Source of the DNA: Isoetes taiwanensis
Taxonomy: Eukaryota > Streptophyta > Lycopodiopsida > Isoetales > Isoetaceae
Direction: 5' to 3'
DNA length: 64,000 nt
Assembly (NCBI GenBank): GCA_021234155.1
Contig: JAJEKV010000280.1
Coordinates: forward strand, 312,001 to 376,000
The position numbers and the translations under genes are program-made. The notes beneath the pieces are model-generated. The model saw only the letters and a program-made list of their open reading frames with translations, made no database searches and had not been told where the DNA came from. Positions 10,516-21,622 of this stretch are shown piece by piece. How positions within the stretch are numbered: position 1 is the stretch's first letter; each line of letters starts with the position of its first letter.

Positions 10516-12185
10516 TTTTCTCTTGCTTTTAACCGGACTAATGTGGCTCTGGTCCGTTTTCTCTACTTCAAAGACAGATAGAGCTATCTGAAGCTACGGA
10601 AGTTCTGCTAAATAGAAAACATAGTCCTTGCTTGCCAACAAACTGTAAGAGAACCTTCATGTTCAACGATTCCATGGCCATTTGTGGCACGGGCTGTAGG
10701 GAGCTTTTCTGCTTGAAACACAGTACAATTTTCTAAAAATAAAGGAAAAAATCCGGGGCCCAACAACCTTCTTCTCCATCCTTCGAGGTTTTCATGCCTT
10801 TCGATTCTTTCAATGAACACCGTTTCTGGGCGTTCAACATATCCATGGCACAGCTCAAACTGAGCAAAGGGATGATTGCCTCTTAGCCGAAAAGATGCCC
10901 TTGTGGGATAATAGGCAGAACATATACATGCCTAATATTTGGGGCTACAAGAGATACAAGTCTAATATTTGGCATCTCTGTATAATCGGTGCTCAAACCC
11001 AATGCTATGTATTCTTCATTTTTCTCATCAAATGTGAGAAGGTAATTAATTACAAAGGTAATCATTAGGGCAATAGCTCAAGTAACGTAACATTTGAAGT
11101 GTAGTCAAAATGGATATAAAGGATCGTATCTTTGGCTAAATGGGAAGGTTCAAACAAGATCATAATTCAGATTGCAACTGTGGTTTTAATTTTAATATGT
11201 ATCACGTGTAGTCTACTTTTAACTTGAAATCTCTTGGTATTTCAGAGAATACTATGCGTAAAATATAGCGTATCACTATGTTAGACTTTACAACGTTAGT
11301 ATTTAATGTGTGCTGATGTCATAGGAATTATTTCCAGTTATTCCTTGCAATACCATATACAATGGACATAAAACATAGGAAGTCTTACCATATATTTTTG
11401 CCTTGGTTGTATTTTTTGTAATGAATCAAGTGTGTTATAAAATGTATAATTATGTCAATGTGTAAGCACTATGCGTTCCGCTCATTTTCTCACATTTGAC
11501 CTTTCTAAGAGATCTTGACAGACTAGAGAGCATCTAAGGGAATACAACACGATGTCGAAGCAACTTGGAGGGAATTTAGAGAATTGAAGGAATTTAACAA
11601 ATCCAATATTCAAAGTTAATAAAATAGTATTTAGGATTTATTACTATTGCTTCTTTAAATTGAACATCTTTCTCACTAGGTCTCTTTCATTCCTTCTTTT
11701 CTTAAAGAGAAATGTTCATTGTGGTGGTTGCATGGAATATCTTTCCCACAAGGTCTCTTCCCATTTTCCTTTGAAGAGAAATGTTCGCGGCGGTCTTGGC
11801 CGCCGCGATAAATTTCTTGTATAAACAATTCTACTTCAAAGACTTGTGGATTTATCTTATAAATTGCAAAATTGGTGGATATTTTTTTCTAAACAAGCTG
11901 GATTTTCCAAGGCTTTATCATCACTAAATGCGCCAAACCCCTCCTAGGCACTACTGCCAGAAACAAATAGAGTCCAAATGGAAATAAGAAGTCAAACGCA
12001 GCTTCTAAAACAAAAAAACCAAAACCAAACCAAAAAACCGCTCCAAAGCCAAGCCAAGCAAGAAACGCATCGACAAAACCAAATAAAAAAAGAGGAATAC
12101 CGAACAAATACATGTCAAGCGTGTAAAACCTTGCTTCTGGGCAGTTTGTCTCTTATATTGTCATCTGCTTTTGACTACTCTGCCA
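10516..12185. other. Non-coding interval
   Basis: AT-rich, with no supported gene apart from the GC hairpin described separately at 11785-11808. The stretch 11985-12110 is A/C-rich (AACCAAAA-type) low complexity. Confidence 0.5.
11785..11808 (+). repeat. GC-rich hairpin, possible element terminus
   Basis: TCGCGGCGG-type arms of 11 bp face each other across a 2-base loop, with one G-T pairing. The hairpin is preceded by GAAGAGAAATGT and followed by ATAAATTTCTTGTA. An almost identical module lies in opposite orientation at 56831-56854. A GC hairpin followed by ~11 AT-rich bases and a CTxx end is the layout of a Helitron 3' terminus, but the end here would be CTTG rather than CTRR. Confidence 0.5.
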
Positions 12186-12190
12186 CATTG

Positions 12191-12637
12191 TGTTGATATT
12201 TGGGGTTCTTGGCATCACCTTGCAGCAGCAGTCCATGACTGCCGGATGCCACAGGGCTGCCACAAATGCTCATGGATCAACAAAAGAAGATGGGAAGAAA
12301 CTCCAAGAACAAGAACAAAGCAAAGAACGAACAAAATAGAATCATATTGATGCTCCAAAAGGAGGCGCTCCAAAACGTGAGCAAAAACCTAAACAATGAG
12401 AGGAAATGCTCTCTCTAAATAGTAGAGCAAAACCCTAACCCTAACTGACATCTCACCCTCCACAGATCTAGGCTAAATCTGGGCCATAGATTGTGGGGTC
12501 CAATATGACAATTACATGTGGCCTATGCCACCTACCATATATATGGGCTAAATCTGGGCCCTAGATCAAGTGGTCCAATGTGATGAATACATGTGGCCTA
12601 TGCCACTCATACATATGTGTAGCCCAAAGGGCTAACA
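12191..12637 (-). repeat. 3' LTR of the LARD element
   Basis: 447 bp, TGTTGATATT...GGGCTAACA. It contains an AACCCTAACCCTAA phrase at ~12430 (telomere-like by chance) and two diverged copies of a CTAAATCTGGGCC...CCTATGCCAC block. Confidence 0.85.
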
Positions 12638-13485
12638 CTTCCCCCCACCACACCAAACTATGTAGAACCTTTATAACAAGAAAGGTTAAATATTTACTTG
12701 ATGTGTCCAAAGTGAGGGGAAATAATGAGAATGTCGCCGCAAAAATGCCAATGTCGATGAAGTACAAAAATCATAAGAGGTTGAGAAGGCTGTCACCACT
12801 TCTCTTGAGCTTGCCACAAGCTCCTTTAAAGCCATAGAAGTCGAATCTAATGGTGAGAAGGCTGTCACCACTTCTCATAGAGCTTGCCACTTAGCTCCGA
12901 ATACATGCGCCAATCAAAGTGTCTTGTAATGAGTTGAACAAAAATTTGGAAAGAAAAATTGTTGAAGGGGCGAAAGGTCCTAAGTCATCTTCACGCTAGC
13001 GTTGAACTTGAAAAGTTGAAACAAGGAGTTGAAACATAAGTGATTGAAGGGGCGGAAGGCAAGTCAGCGTCACGCCATTTGTTGAACTTGAAAGAGTTTG
13101 AGCAAATAGTTGAACTTGAAGGAGTTGAAATTGAAGGGGCGAAAGGCTATAAGTCATCTTCACGCCATGGGTTGAACTTGAAAGAGGCTCGACCGCCATG
13201 TATTATGGACGGATGAGGTTGATCAAAATGTTGAACTTGAAAAAGTTGACACCAAAGAGAAATTGCTGAAATTGGCCTGCACATGCCATGTGGCCATGTG
13301 AGGTTGATGCAACGGCGGAAGGCGTAATTCATCTTCACGCCATTGCAGGAACTTGAAATTTGTTGGTACAAAGGTGTAAAGCAGATATAAGAATCGGGCA
13401 AAAGATGAGGCGTCCCCCAAAATGTGCCAAAAATATGCTCCAGATGCTGCTTGTGTCAAAAGTGGATCGAAAGTTGTGCTTGAAG

Positions 13486-14050
13486 TCACGCCATGAGGGG
13501 TCGTGACAATTTTGTTGGACTCACGCCATGGGGCCATGAGCATGGGGCAAAAAACCGTCGAGAAAAAAATGTCTTTAGATTGCCACGCCTTAATGGGCCA
13601 TGGTATGTGATGTGGTTCACGCCAACAAGGGTCGTGGAAAGAAAATCAAATTGTGCCACCTGGGGCCGCGTGGTTATTTGAGAACGCCACTGCAAATGGG
13701 GCTGAAGCTTGTAACACACGCCGCGGAGGGTCGGTCGTTCGGAAGCCAGCCGCGATGGCCCGGGGGTCTCGACGCCGGGTTTGAAGAGATTGACCACGCC
13801 GCGATGGCCGTGGGTATTGTGAAGGTGCGCGCACTCCCGTGATGGCCGTGGGGGCATTTTTGTTGATGTCGATCAAAGTTTAGAAAAGATTTTTCAAAGA
13901 TCCGTCATGCAATGAAGTGTGGCCCCGGATGGGCCGTGGACCGCGGAAGATCATAGATTCTCAGGTCGAAGGTCGTGGGTCCCACCGTGGAAGGCCGTGA
14001 ATAAAAAGTTTTTCGGCCGAGAGTCTCACGCCGTGAGGGCCGTGGTGTGA
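13486..14050 (+). repeat. Array of dispersed CACGCC...GGCCGTGG hairpin motifs
   Basis: At least seven copies of a short inverted motif occur in ~560 bp inside the LARD interior: near 13486, 13521, 13582, 13617, 13716, 13792 and 14027. Each has CACGCC, a spacer of about 4-8 bases, then a GG(C/T)C(G/A)TG(G) arm. Spacing is irregular (35-235 bp), so it is not a simple tandem satellite. Confidence 0.6.
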
Positions 14051-15514
14051 TTTGCTTCTTTGCGGGAAGTTCTCAAGGCCTTCCACGGATGGTTGTCCGA
14101 TAGTCTGCCGAAATGAACGGAAGAAACCCTTGCATACGATTAGTGCAGGGAGGTATGCATGCCAAAATGCAAGATAAGAGATTAGTCTGCTATGAGCTGG
14201 TTGAAACGAATCATTTCAGGAAAGACCGATTTCCAGTTTTTTATGAAGGTCTATAAAGCACGGAGAGAGGTATGTGCCTGAATGGTTTGTATGCTTTGCC
14301 GGATTTGTTGATGATGCCAATGAAGGGGATTTGTTGATGATGCCGAAAGAGCGCACGTGATGTTTGAAAGAAGCAGATGATCGACCAATGGTGTAACTCT
14401 GGAACTCTGCATCAAAGCCCTTTGTATTACAGTTGAAAAACGTAAATTGGGGCCTATACCTCAAGAGAGTAGATGTGCAGCGAAGAAGAAATGTGTTTGG
14501 TGTAACCGTTGGGCCTCTGTTTCTCGCAGTTGGGCGAAGAAGAAGAAAAAAAAACTTATGGAAGGATGCTCAGCCCTGCTTGTACTTTGAATGAAGAGAC
14601 TAAACCTTGTTTTGGCAGATACCGCGTCAGACAGAGCATAGAAGCTGAAGTAAATGTGATGTGTTGCCTTGGCCGATATACACAGTGTACTGATTTTGAC
14701 AAGAAACGGAGCAAGAAGAAGCTTCGTGAGGAAACCAGAGTGATTTTGCCCTTTTTGGACGATCTACAGTTTTAAGGCCAAATGTGGATGCTGCGACATA
14801 GTAAGATGGGTCTGAAGATAACATTTTGGAGCTCGAACAGTGGCATAAGAGGGCTCAAAGACATAGCCCCCTTTTGGGAAAAACAGCTATTGTTTGTGTG
14901 GGTTGCAAAGCTCTGCTTTGTGCAGGACCTGGGCAATATATGCAGGGAGATCTAGGGAGCCGGTGGGCCGATATTATCGCGAGCGAGGGGAGATGGTGCA
15001 AGAAGACACTTGGGGATGAGACCATCCATTGGCTTGCCCGTTGGGCACAAGACAAATGATTGAGATTCGCGAGCAGTGAAATTATGAACCCATCTTTGGA
15101 GATCCACGGGGGCTCCAAAGACCCAAATATAAGAACTGAATCAAAATATCGAGGAAGCATATCTTCGTGCAAGAATGATGCAAAGGAACCCAAAACAAGG
15201 GCAAGTAAAAAGTACTTCCGAAAAATATATCCAGAGAAAAAAAGCAAGTGTTTTAGGGCTACACCCGAATCGCGGTAAAATGTGGAAGAGTCGTTGGACC
15301 AAGTTCGTCTTCCTTGCTTGCCAAAGCAAGGCCGGATACAAGGACTAAGAAGAACTTCATTGTTGAAACTTGATGGGGAAATTATCAAAATTAAAATCCC
15401 TTAAACCGTCAATGTAGAACCAAATAATATTTTATGAACTTTTGGAGAAACTTGAAACAAAAACAAAAGGATGATCATGAGCCCAAGAGACCCCGGCATG
15501 AGGCAAGAAAGCGA

Positions 15515-15967
15515 TGTTGATATTTGGGGTTCTTGGCATCATTTTGCTTGTAAACAGTCCATGACTGCCGGATGCCACGAGTGGCTGCCACAAATGCTCA
15601 TGGATCAACAAAAGAAGATGGGAAGAAACTCCAAGAACAAGAACAAAGCAAAGAACGAACAAAATAGAATCATATTGATGCTCCAAAAGGAGGCGCTCCA
15701 AAACGTGAGCAAAAACCTAAACAATGAGAGGAAATGCTCTCTAACAAGTAGAAAGCAAAACCCTAACCCTAATCGACATCTCACCCTCCACGGATCTAGG
15801 CTAAAAATCTGGGCCATAGATTGTGGGGTCCAATATGACAATTACATGTGGCCTATGCCACCTACCATATATATGGGCTAAATCTGGGCCCTAGATCAAG
15901 TGGTCCAATGTGATGAATACATGTGGCCTATGCCACTCATACATATGTGTAGCCCAAAGGGCTAACA
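15515..15967 (-). repeat. 5' LTR of the LARD element
   Basis: 453 bp, nearly the same as the left LTR, with a few small indels (for example near 15540 and 15750). The high identity suggests fairly recent insertion. Confidence 0.85.
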
Positions 15968-15972
15968 CATTG

Positions 15973-16464
15973 CAGTAAAGGTGTCCCAAAATATTAGCAA
16001 TGGTGTAATTAGGAACTCCAATGGTCCTTATATTCAAAAGAATTGGTTTGTATAATAAAGGTGTCCCATAATAATAATGTAAGAAGGGAAAAAATTGTTA
16101 GCATAGAAAAAGAAAAGGACAGGGGTGCTCACTTACAAGCAATATCTGCTTGCACAATCTTAGTGCGCAGCCATATACCTTCAATAGAGTCCATAGGTAA
16201 CAGATTACCCAGCTTGTGTTGCAGCTTGTCAATGCTGAAAACATTGACAGCCTTCTTTAAGTTTTCAGAGTAGACACTTGGCAACCGGCCTCCAGAAATG
16301 AAGCGCGTGTTAAATGGAGAACTGGACCAAAGCTGTCCTCATAGTCAATTGTTCTCAATCTATGTGCCACTAGGTCAAAAAACACATTCCCTGGGTGTCG
16401 ATCCACAGAAGAGCAGAGATAATCGAGCAAGCGCAGCTCCGCAAAAGCCTCAGTCCAGACGTCG
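15973..16464 (-). pseudogene. Fragment of a PI3/4-kinase-like gene (duplicate copy)
   Basis: This closely matches the 3' part of the kinase-like exon at 20415-21080. It includes the catalytic-loop phrase SSVDRHPGNVFFD, the metal-binding-like IDYEDSFGP and the same splice donor (CTTGTAAGTGAG, intron side at ~16131). Here the DRHPGN motif is uninterrupted, whereas in the other copy a solo LTR splits it. Homology stops abruptly at ~16464, and a short deletion lies near 16305, so it is a truncated duplicate. The left edge coincides with the LARD insertion site. Confidence 0.7.
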
Positions 16465-17592
16465 GCTTTGGGTTCACTCAGTTTGGGAGGGTGGCCGTCC
16501 ACGGCGGCAGACCCACTTGCGGATGTGGCAAGCCCCTTCCCACGGATCGCAAAATGTGCGGGAGGGTTTTCGTAGTTTCTGGTGAAGGCTCTATGGAGAA
16601 AAAGCGCAACTCCGTGGTGGTCCATCGAGGGCTCTGCCATAGTCATAGAAGGCAGCCTTACGAGTCTTCTTGCTAGAGGGAGCTTCAAAAGTCCTGCCAG
16701 AGTTTTTAGAGTTCATGCATCATGTTTGGCACAGGGATTCCTGGGGCCTTCACATGGATTGATAGTTCTGTTTTGAGATAGTATTCTGCTTCACAGGTAT
16801 TTTTTCTGCTTCACAGGTATTTTCTTGTATGCTTGCAATGCAATAGATAAACTGCTATTAGGTCTGATTTTCCAGAAAGATTACTTGTGTGCATTAGGAT
16901 TAATATTGGTGGTTCCTATGCTCTGCCATATTTGTTTGTTCTTCATTCAGTCTTTTCTACATTAATTCAGCCTCTAATTTTGACACACTAGAGTCATGCT
17001 AGTCTGGGCTTCTATTATCGTCATTCTATCTACTTCTGGCATTTAACACATTTTGTTTTTCTTTTCTGACTAATTTGATGGTTATGCATCTTGGTTTGGA
17101 AATATTTCCTTATACACTATGCTAATTTGAGGTTGTTGGTATTCAGCTTCCAATCCAATAGCCAAGAACTTTTCATTATCCAAATAATGAGGGCTGCTTT
17201 GCTGTTTACATTGGCCTTATGTTCCCCTTGAAAATTGTACATCCTTGTTCCTATCACGCTTCATTTTCCTCTTTAACTGTTTTTGCTTCATCCTTTATTA
17301 CTTGATAAAAGGAGAATTTCTGAGCTGATGGTAGATAGTAGATGGAGTCATATTAAAAGGGTCTAAAGTATTGATGTCATGTGTATGTGTAGGCATATTG
17401 ATAGAGAGATTTGCTGTTTCAAATGTTCTGCTCCTTGTGGAATCAGTAGATAGAAATAATTGTTTCATGTTTGTTCACGTAAATATTATGCCTCAGATTT
17501 TACCTATTCTTGATTCTGTGATTCAACTTGGTTTTCTTACTTCTGGTCGTCTGCTGTTCAAGAGAAATAATTAAATGGTGTTTGTTCTACAG
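16465..17592. other. Interval without a supported gene
   Basis: The 16465-16690 part is GC-richer and open in several frames but matches nothing I recognise. The remainder is T-rich and intron-like, leading to the acceptor of the alpha-galactosidase exon. Confidence 0.4.
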
Positions 17593-17695
17593 GGTGACCT
17601 GCAGACAAATCCAAGCACATTCCCATTTGGTATGAAATCTCTTGCAGATTATATCCACTCAAAAGGTTTCAAGTTGGGGAATCTTTGGTGATGCT
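17593..17695 (+). pseudogene. Single exon of a GH27 alpha-galactosidase-like gene
   Basis: After a good acceptor (TTTGTTCTACAG, ending 17592) the frame reads GDLQTNPSTFPFGMKSLADY, then IHSKGFKLG. This corresponds to the conserved GH27 melibiase block upstream of the GI(Y/F)xDAG strand. The expected IFGDAG continuation is present only after a one-base shift (~17680). The base pair where the donor GT would be reads AT (GCTGGATAAGTTCC), so splicing is likely lost. No neighbouring exons were found within 1 kb. It looks like a captured or relict gene scrap rather than an active enzyme gene. Confidence 0.55.
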
Positions 17696-18735
17696 GGATA
17701 AGTTCCGTGTGATACCGTTGTGCATTCTTAATATATAGTATTTGCACTCGTAGGTTTTTCACATGTTCATATTGGCCAGGATCACTCTATCATGAAGTTC
17801 AAGATGCACATGGCCAGTGAGGAATCTTGTAAATGTAATTGCTCTCTTGACTTTAGGATAACTAAAGGACATCTTTTTTCAAGGTACTGCTACTTGTTAC
17901 TGAAAATGACATTTCCTTTTCCTGAAGTAAACCTTTGGATATCATTCTAAAATTCGAAAAAGCGAATATCTTATAATTTCATTTTGTAATGTTTCATGCC
18001 ATGTACTCTATGCAGATAAATAGAGGGACCTCTCTTTAGACTATTAAACGGTGAGTTTCAGATCATAAATTTGTGGCACTAGGTGAGGCTTCACTTCAGT
18101 TTCTTCAATATAAAAAATATTAGCTCTAAATATGTGCTCAAGTGACATGGAGTGTATGCTAATCTTTTTGTTTTTTTAAATGTTAGATACGTGAATAAAA
18201 AAGTTCATGAACAAGAAAGCTAGAACACGAGGCTGATGGCTTGACATAGGTCAGAAACATAGGAACAGATTGGGGAGGTCTTGACATATGTCAGGAACAA
18301 GGGGCTTGTGTCTTCACATGCAAAGTTTAACTTGAGGCATTGACTGAATTCAAACGTTGTTAGTGTTCATAAAATCTTGTTAAAATATAATTTTGATGTT
18401 AGTTTGAGCTCTCAATCTCACTTAAAAGATAATTTAAGCCTTATTTCCCAAAAAAAATTGTCCTCCCCTTGCAATTTTGCAAGGCAAGCCTTCAAGGGCC
18501 ATGCTGGTAGCCTATATGGTTGGGACCTCAGCCTTGGTGGTACCTTTACCCCCACCACTTTGGCACATCAGAAGTTGAACTGTCGTTACCAGCTTGGCAT
18601 GCAATAAAGTTTGCCTTGCACGTGAACTTGTTGGGCATGTTGCCATGCAAGCTGCATGGCTTGCAACATGTTTACGTGGCTGCTGTCACAATTTTCCCCT
18701 TAAGTGAGCAGCCAGTGGTCACCCTCCCCCTACCT
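17696..18735. other. Non-coding interval
   Basis: AT-rich, with no supported gene. The part from 18450 to 18735 is GC-richer with repeated GGCAT and CATGGC words but is not recognisable. Confidence 0.4.
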
Positions 18736-19854
18736 ATTCTTCAGTCATTCACATGACACATTTGCGCACCTTACTGGCTGTAGCAGCTTAATCCAAATGG
18801 CTTTCCTTCACGGAGACCTCTCCGAAGAACTTTACATGCGCCAACCTCCTGGTTTTGAAGACCCGACCTCATCTCATCATGTCTTCGTCTTCACAAAGCC
18901 ATCCATGGGCTCAAACAAGCTTCACATTGTTTCCAGAAATTTGATCAGGTTGTTCGTGATATAGGTTTTCAAGCTTCTTCTATTGATCCCACGGTCTACC
19001 TCAAACAAGATTCTGCTGGTATCATTTTTATACTATTGTATGTTGATGACATGCTGCATAAGCACCGGCCCTCTCTTGATCAAATATATCATTGCTTATG
19101 TGATTTTTTCTCTATGATTTTCCTTGGTGATGCAATTTATTTTCTAGGCCTTCACATCTATTGTGACCATTCCCAGCACTTGCTTTATTTCAATCAACCC
19201 CTTTATACCGCTGAAATTCTTCAACGCTTTGCCATGCATGACTGTAAGCCTGTTGCTACTCCTATGGAAATAAGCCTGTTCCAGATCTTCCATATCACTC
19301 TCTCATTGGTCTTATGATCTATACCAAATCCGACATTTGTTATTCTATCATCACCCTCAGCCAGTGTTCTGACCGATTCACAACTCATCATTGGGCTCTT
19401 GCCAAGCGCATTCTTCGTTATCTTAAAGGCACCATTGATCATAGCGTCACCTATTCATTCTCGACTTTTCCCAATCTTACCTTAATGGTAAATGCCAGTC
19501 ATGCCACTAATGTTGCTTGCAGATCCGCCAAGGGGTGTTGTTTCCTTTACTATAGTGGCTTAATTGGATGGTTTTTTAAAAAAGCAAGCTACTATTGCCC
19601 GTTTTCTTGTTGAAGATGAATATATCGCCCTTTGGTGCTCATGACCTTGCTTCATATGTCCAACTCTGGCAATTTGCTCATATTGATCCTCATCTGCCCA
19701 TTCCTATTGTGATTAATAACCAAAGTGCTATTAACATGGCTAAAAATCCTGCTCATAGATCCTGCACAAACCATATCCCCGTCCATTACTACTATGTTCG
19801 TCAGCAATTTGAAGATGGCTTTCTCCAACTCCACTATTTACCTACCAAAGAGAT
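18736..19854 (+). pseudogene. Ty1/copia remnant: reverse transcriptase and RNase H
   Basis: Broken frames follow the copia order: FLHGDLSEELYMRQPPGFED (RT start, ~18800), LLYVDDML with the YVDD catalytic box (~19035), FLGLHIY, then RNase H-like phrases (DICYSIITLSQCSDRFTTHHW, NNQSAINMAKNP, LHYLPTKEM). Gag, protease and integrase are missing upstream. It is disrupted by frameshifts and by an inserted transposon end immediately after LPTKEM at 19854. It is more decayed than the copia element at 21.4-26.1 kb and on the opposite strand. Confidence 0.75.
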
Positions 19855-20250
19855 GGGCAAAAGTATGTTGGTGGGTTACAAATAAACGTGGGCAAGCACC
19901 CAGCACCAGCACTCTTCAAACTTTTTTTTCCCACCCTTCACCAATTATAGTCTAACCTATTTGACGCCCGTCACTTCATATAGATCGTACCCATTCTAAT
20001 CATAATTTGTTTACTGCCCACCGTAATGAATGTGAGCCCAAAGGAAACGAAGTTTTGAATTTGTAAATTTCAACCGTCTGTTCCCCAACTTTCGCTACTC
20101 CGGCCACTCGAAAATTTCCACATTCTACTCTAGCATTCCAAAAATCAAACGCACAATGGTGAAGAAGGTTGTAAAGAAAAGCAAAAATTTAGAGGATGGA
20201 TCAACCCATAGGTATACATTAACCAGTGAAGGAAACCAGTATGTACAGTA
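19855..20250 (+). mobile_element. Left end of a second copy of the 27.6-kb TIR transposon family
   Basis: It starts GGGCAAAAGTATGTTGGTGG, matching the 27596 terminus with few changes. The match continues through the CCAGCACCAGCAC run, TTTTTTTCCCACCC and the leader. At 20156 an ATG with the same start (MVKKV) as the element gene at 27943 is present. The rest of the element is replaced, from about 20250, by the kinase-like gene region. No right end was found, so this is a truncated or chimeric copy. It interrupts the copia remnant. Confidence 0.65.
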
Positions 20251-20698
20251 CAGTAAAGGTGTCCCAAAATATTAGCAATGGTAATATAATATGGAACTCC
20301 AATGGTCCTTATATTCAAAAGAATTGGTTTGTATAGTAAAGGTGTCCCATAATAATGTAAGAAGGGAAAAAATTGGCAGCATAGAAAAAGAGAAGGACAG
20401 GGGTGCTCACTTACAAGCAATATCTGCTTGCACAATCTTCGTGCGCAGCCATATACCTTCAATAGAGTCCATGGGTAACAGATTACCCAGCTTGTGTTGC
20501 AGCTTGTCAATGCTGAGAACATTGACAGCCTTCTTTAAGTTTTCAGAGTAGACACTTGGCAACCGGCCTCCAGAAATGAAGCGCTTGTTAAAAGGAAGAA
20601 CCGGGAGAACTGGACCAAAGCTGTCCTCATAGTCAATTGCTCTCAATTTGTGTGCCACTAGGTCAAAAAACACATTCCCTGGGTGTCGATCCACAGAA

Positions 20699-21030
20699 TG
20701 TTGAATAAACAAAAGAATGAACAGAGTAGATCATCGAATGGATAATAGATGAGTACGAATCTTGAACATAGAACAGAAGTACATCATGGTCATGTCCCGA
20801 TGGAGAGCTCGGGACCACACTCTTCATGAAAGAAATATGAACATGCTAAGAAGAAGAAGAAGGGCGCAGAAAGAACTGTTGTGATCGAGTCTTCCACATG
20901 ATCTTGTGTCCTGTATATATAGCAAGGTCATGTCGGTGGAGATGCAACGGCTATCTCTAAATATGGGTGATCATCATAACAGGAGTTGGGATGGAGCTCC
21001 GAGATTCTAGCCGACCCAGATATTCCAACA
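20699..21030. mobile_element. Solo LTR (332 bp) with 5-bp target duplication CAGAA
   Basis: The sequence begins TGTTGAATA and ends TATTCCAACA, a TG...CA LTR with inverted ends. The exact duplication CAGAA is at 20694-20698 and 21031-21035. The empty-site sequence is visible in the duplicate kinase fragment near 16400, which has a single CAGAA. A TGTATATATAGC TATA-like motif lies inside. No internal domain remains, so it arose by LTR-LTR recombination. It does not resemble the copia LTRs nearby, except for a GGAGCTCCGAGATTC phrase near the end. Confidence 0.9.
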
Positions 21031-21416
21031 CAGAAGAGCAGAGATAATCGAGCAAGCGCAGCTCTGCAAAAGGCTCAGTCCAGACGTCGAGCTTCAAGAG
21101 CTTCTGCAGCATTTCGTCAGGCAACTGAGGAGTAAGATCGCCCTGGACGTATTTCGAGGCGACTGCATTTCTTGCTGAGTAAACGACGGGAGGCGTTCCG
21201 AATTTCACGATGCGTGTTCTGGGGATAATCTTGAGCCCCATCATCTTACACAGCTTATAAGCCGCCACTTCGGACGCTATCATTTTGCCCCGTTTTGGGG
21301 CCGTGCCACCCGGCCGCTTAAGATACAGCGTCGGACCAGGAATGAAGCCCAGTCGCTTTGTAGCCAATCTGATAATCACAGCTCCACTATTTCCTGCCAC
21401 TCCGAAGTGTGCCGTT

Positions 21417-21622
21417 TGTCAAGACTGGAACCAAATAGAGAAGGATTGACAGCGAAAACGAAACTGAGTGCTCTACTTGATTGCTCAATCCGTATAAGTA
21501 CATGGAGCTCCGAGATTCGAGGAGCTATATAAAGTACAACAACTAAGAATGTAAATGCAACGGCTCTCAAGGAATATGAGAGATGAGTCAGGAATCTGTG
21601 TCAGAGCTTGACTGCTCTAACA
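21417..21622 (-). repeat. 3' LTR of the copia element
   Basis: 206 bp, TGTCAAGACTGG...GCTCTAACA on the plus strand, with a GAGCTATATAAAG TATA-like phrase. The polyprotein frame ends inside this LTR, at 21588. Confidence 0.9.

Larger units (their letters stand above)
12191..15967 (-). mobile_element. Non-autonomous LTR retrotransposon (LARD type)
   Basis: Two near-identical LTRs (12191-12637 and 15515-15967) begin TGTTG and end CTAACA. They are flanked by the 5-bp target duplication CATTG (12186-12190 and 15968-15972). Beside the left LTR is CTTCCCCCCACC, a polypurine tract on the minus strand, so the element points minus. The 2.9-kb interior has no gag-pol: all frames are short. It instead holds repeated motifs (tandem GTTGAACTTGAAA blocks at ~12990-13350 and CACGCC...GGCCGTGG hairpin motifs at ~13486-14050). 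I did not recognise a standard primer-binding site next to the right LTR. Such elements depend on another retrotransposon for proteins. Confidence 0.85.

Noticed and set aside
12425-12445. Telomere-like AACCCTAACCCTAA
   Set aside because: Only about two units, present in both LTRs of the same element (also near 15760), so it is LTR sequence.
13223-13857. Minus-strand ORFs of 76-123 codons in the LARD interior
   Set aside because: They track repeated hairpin motifs, overlap one another in different frames and show no retroelement domain.
14855-15388. 177-codon minus ORF in the LARD
   Set aside because: No gag, protease or RT motif; composition matches the non-coding interior.
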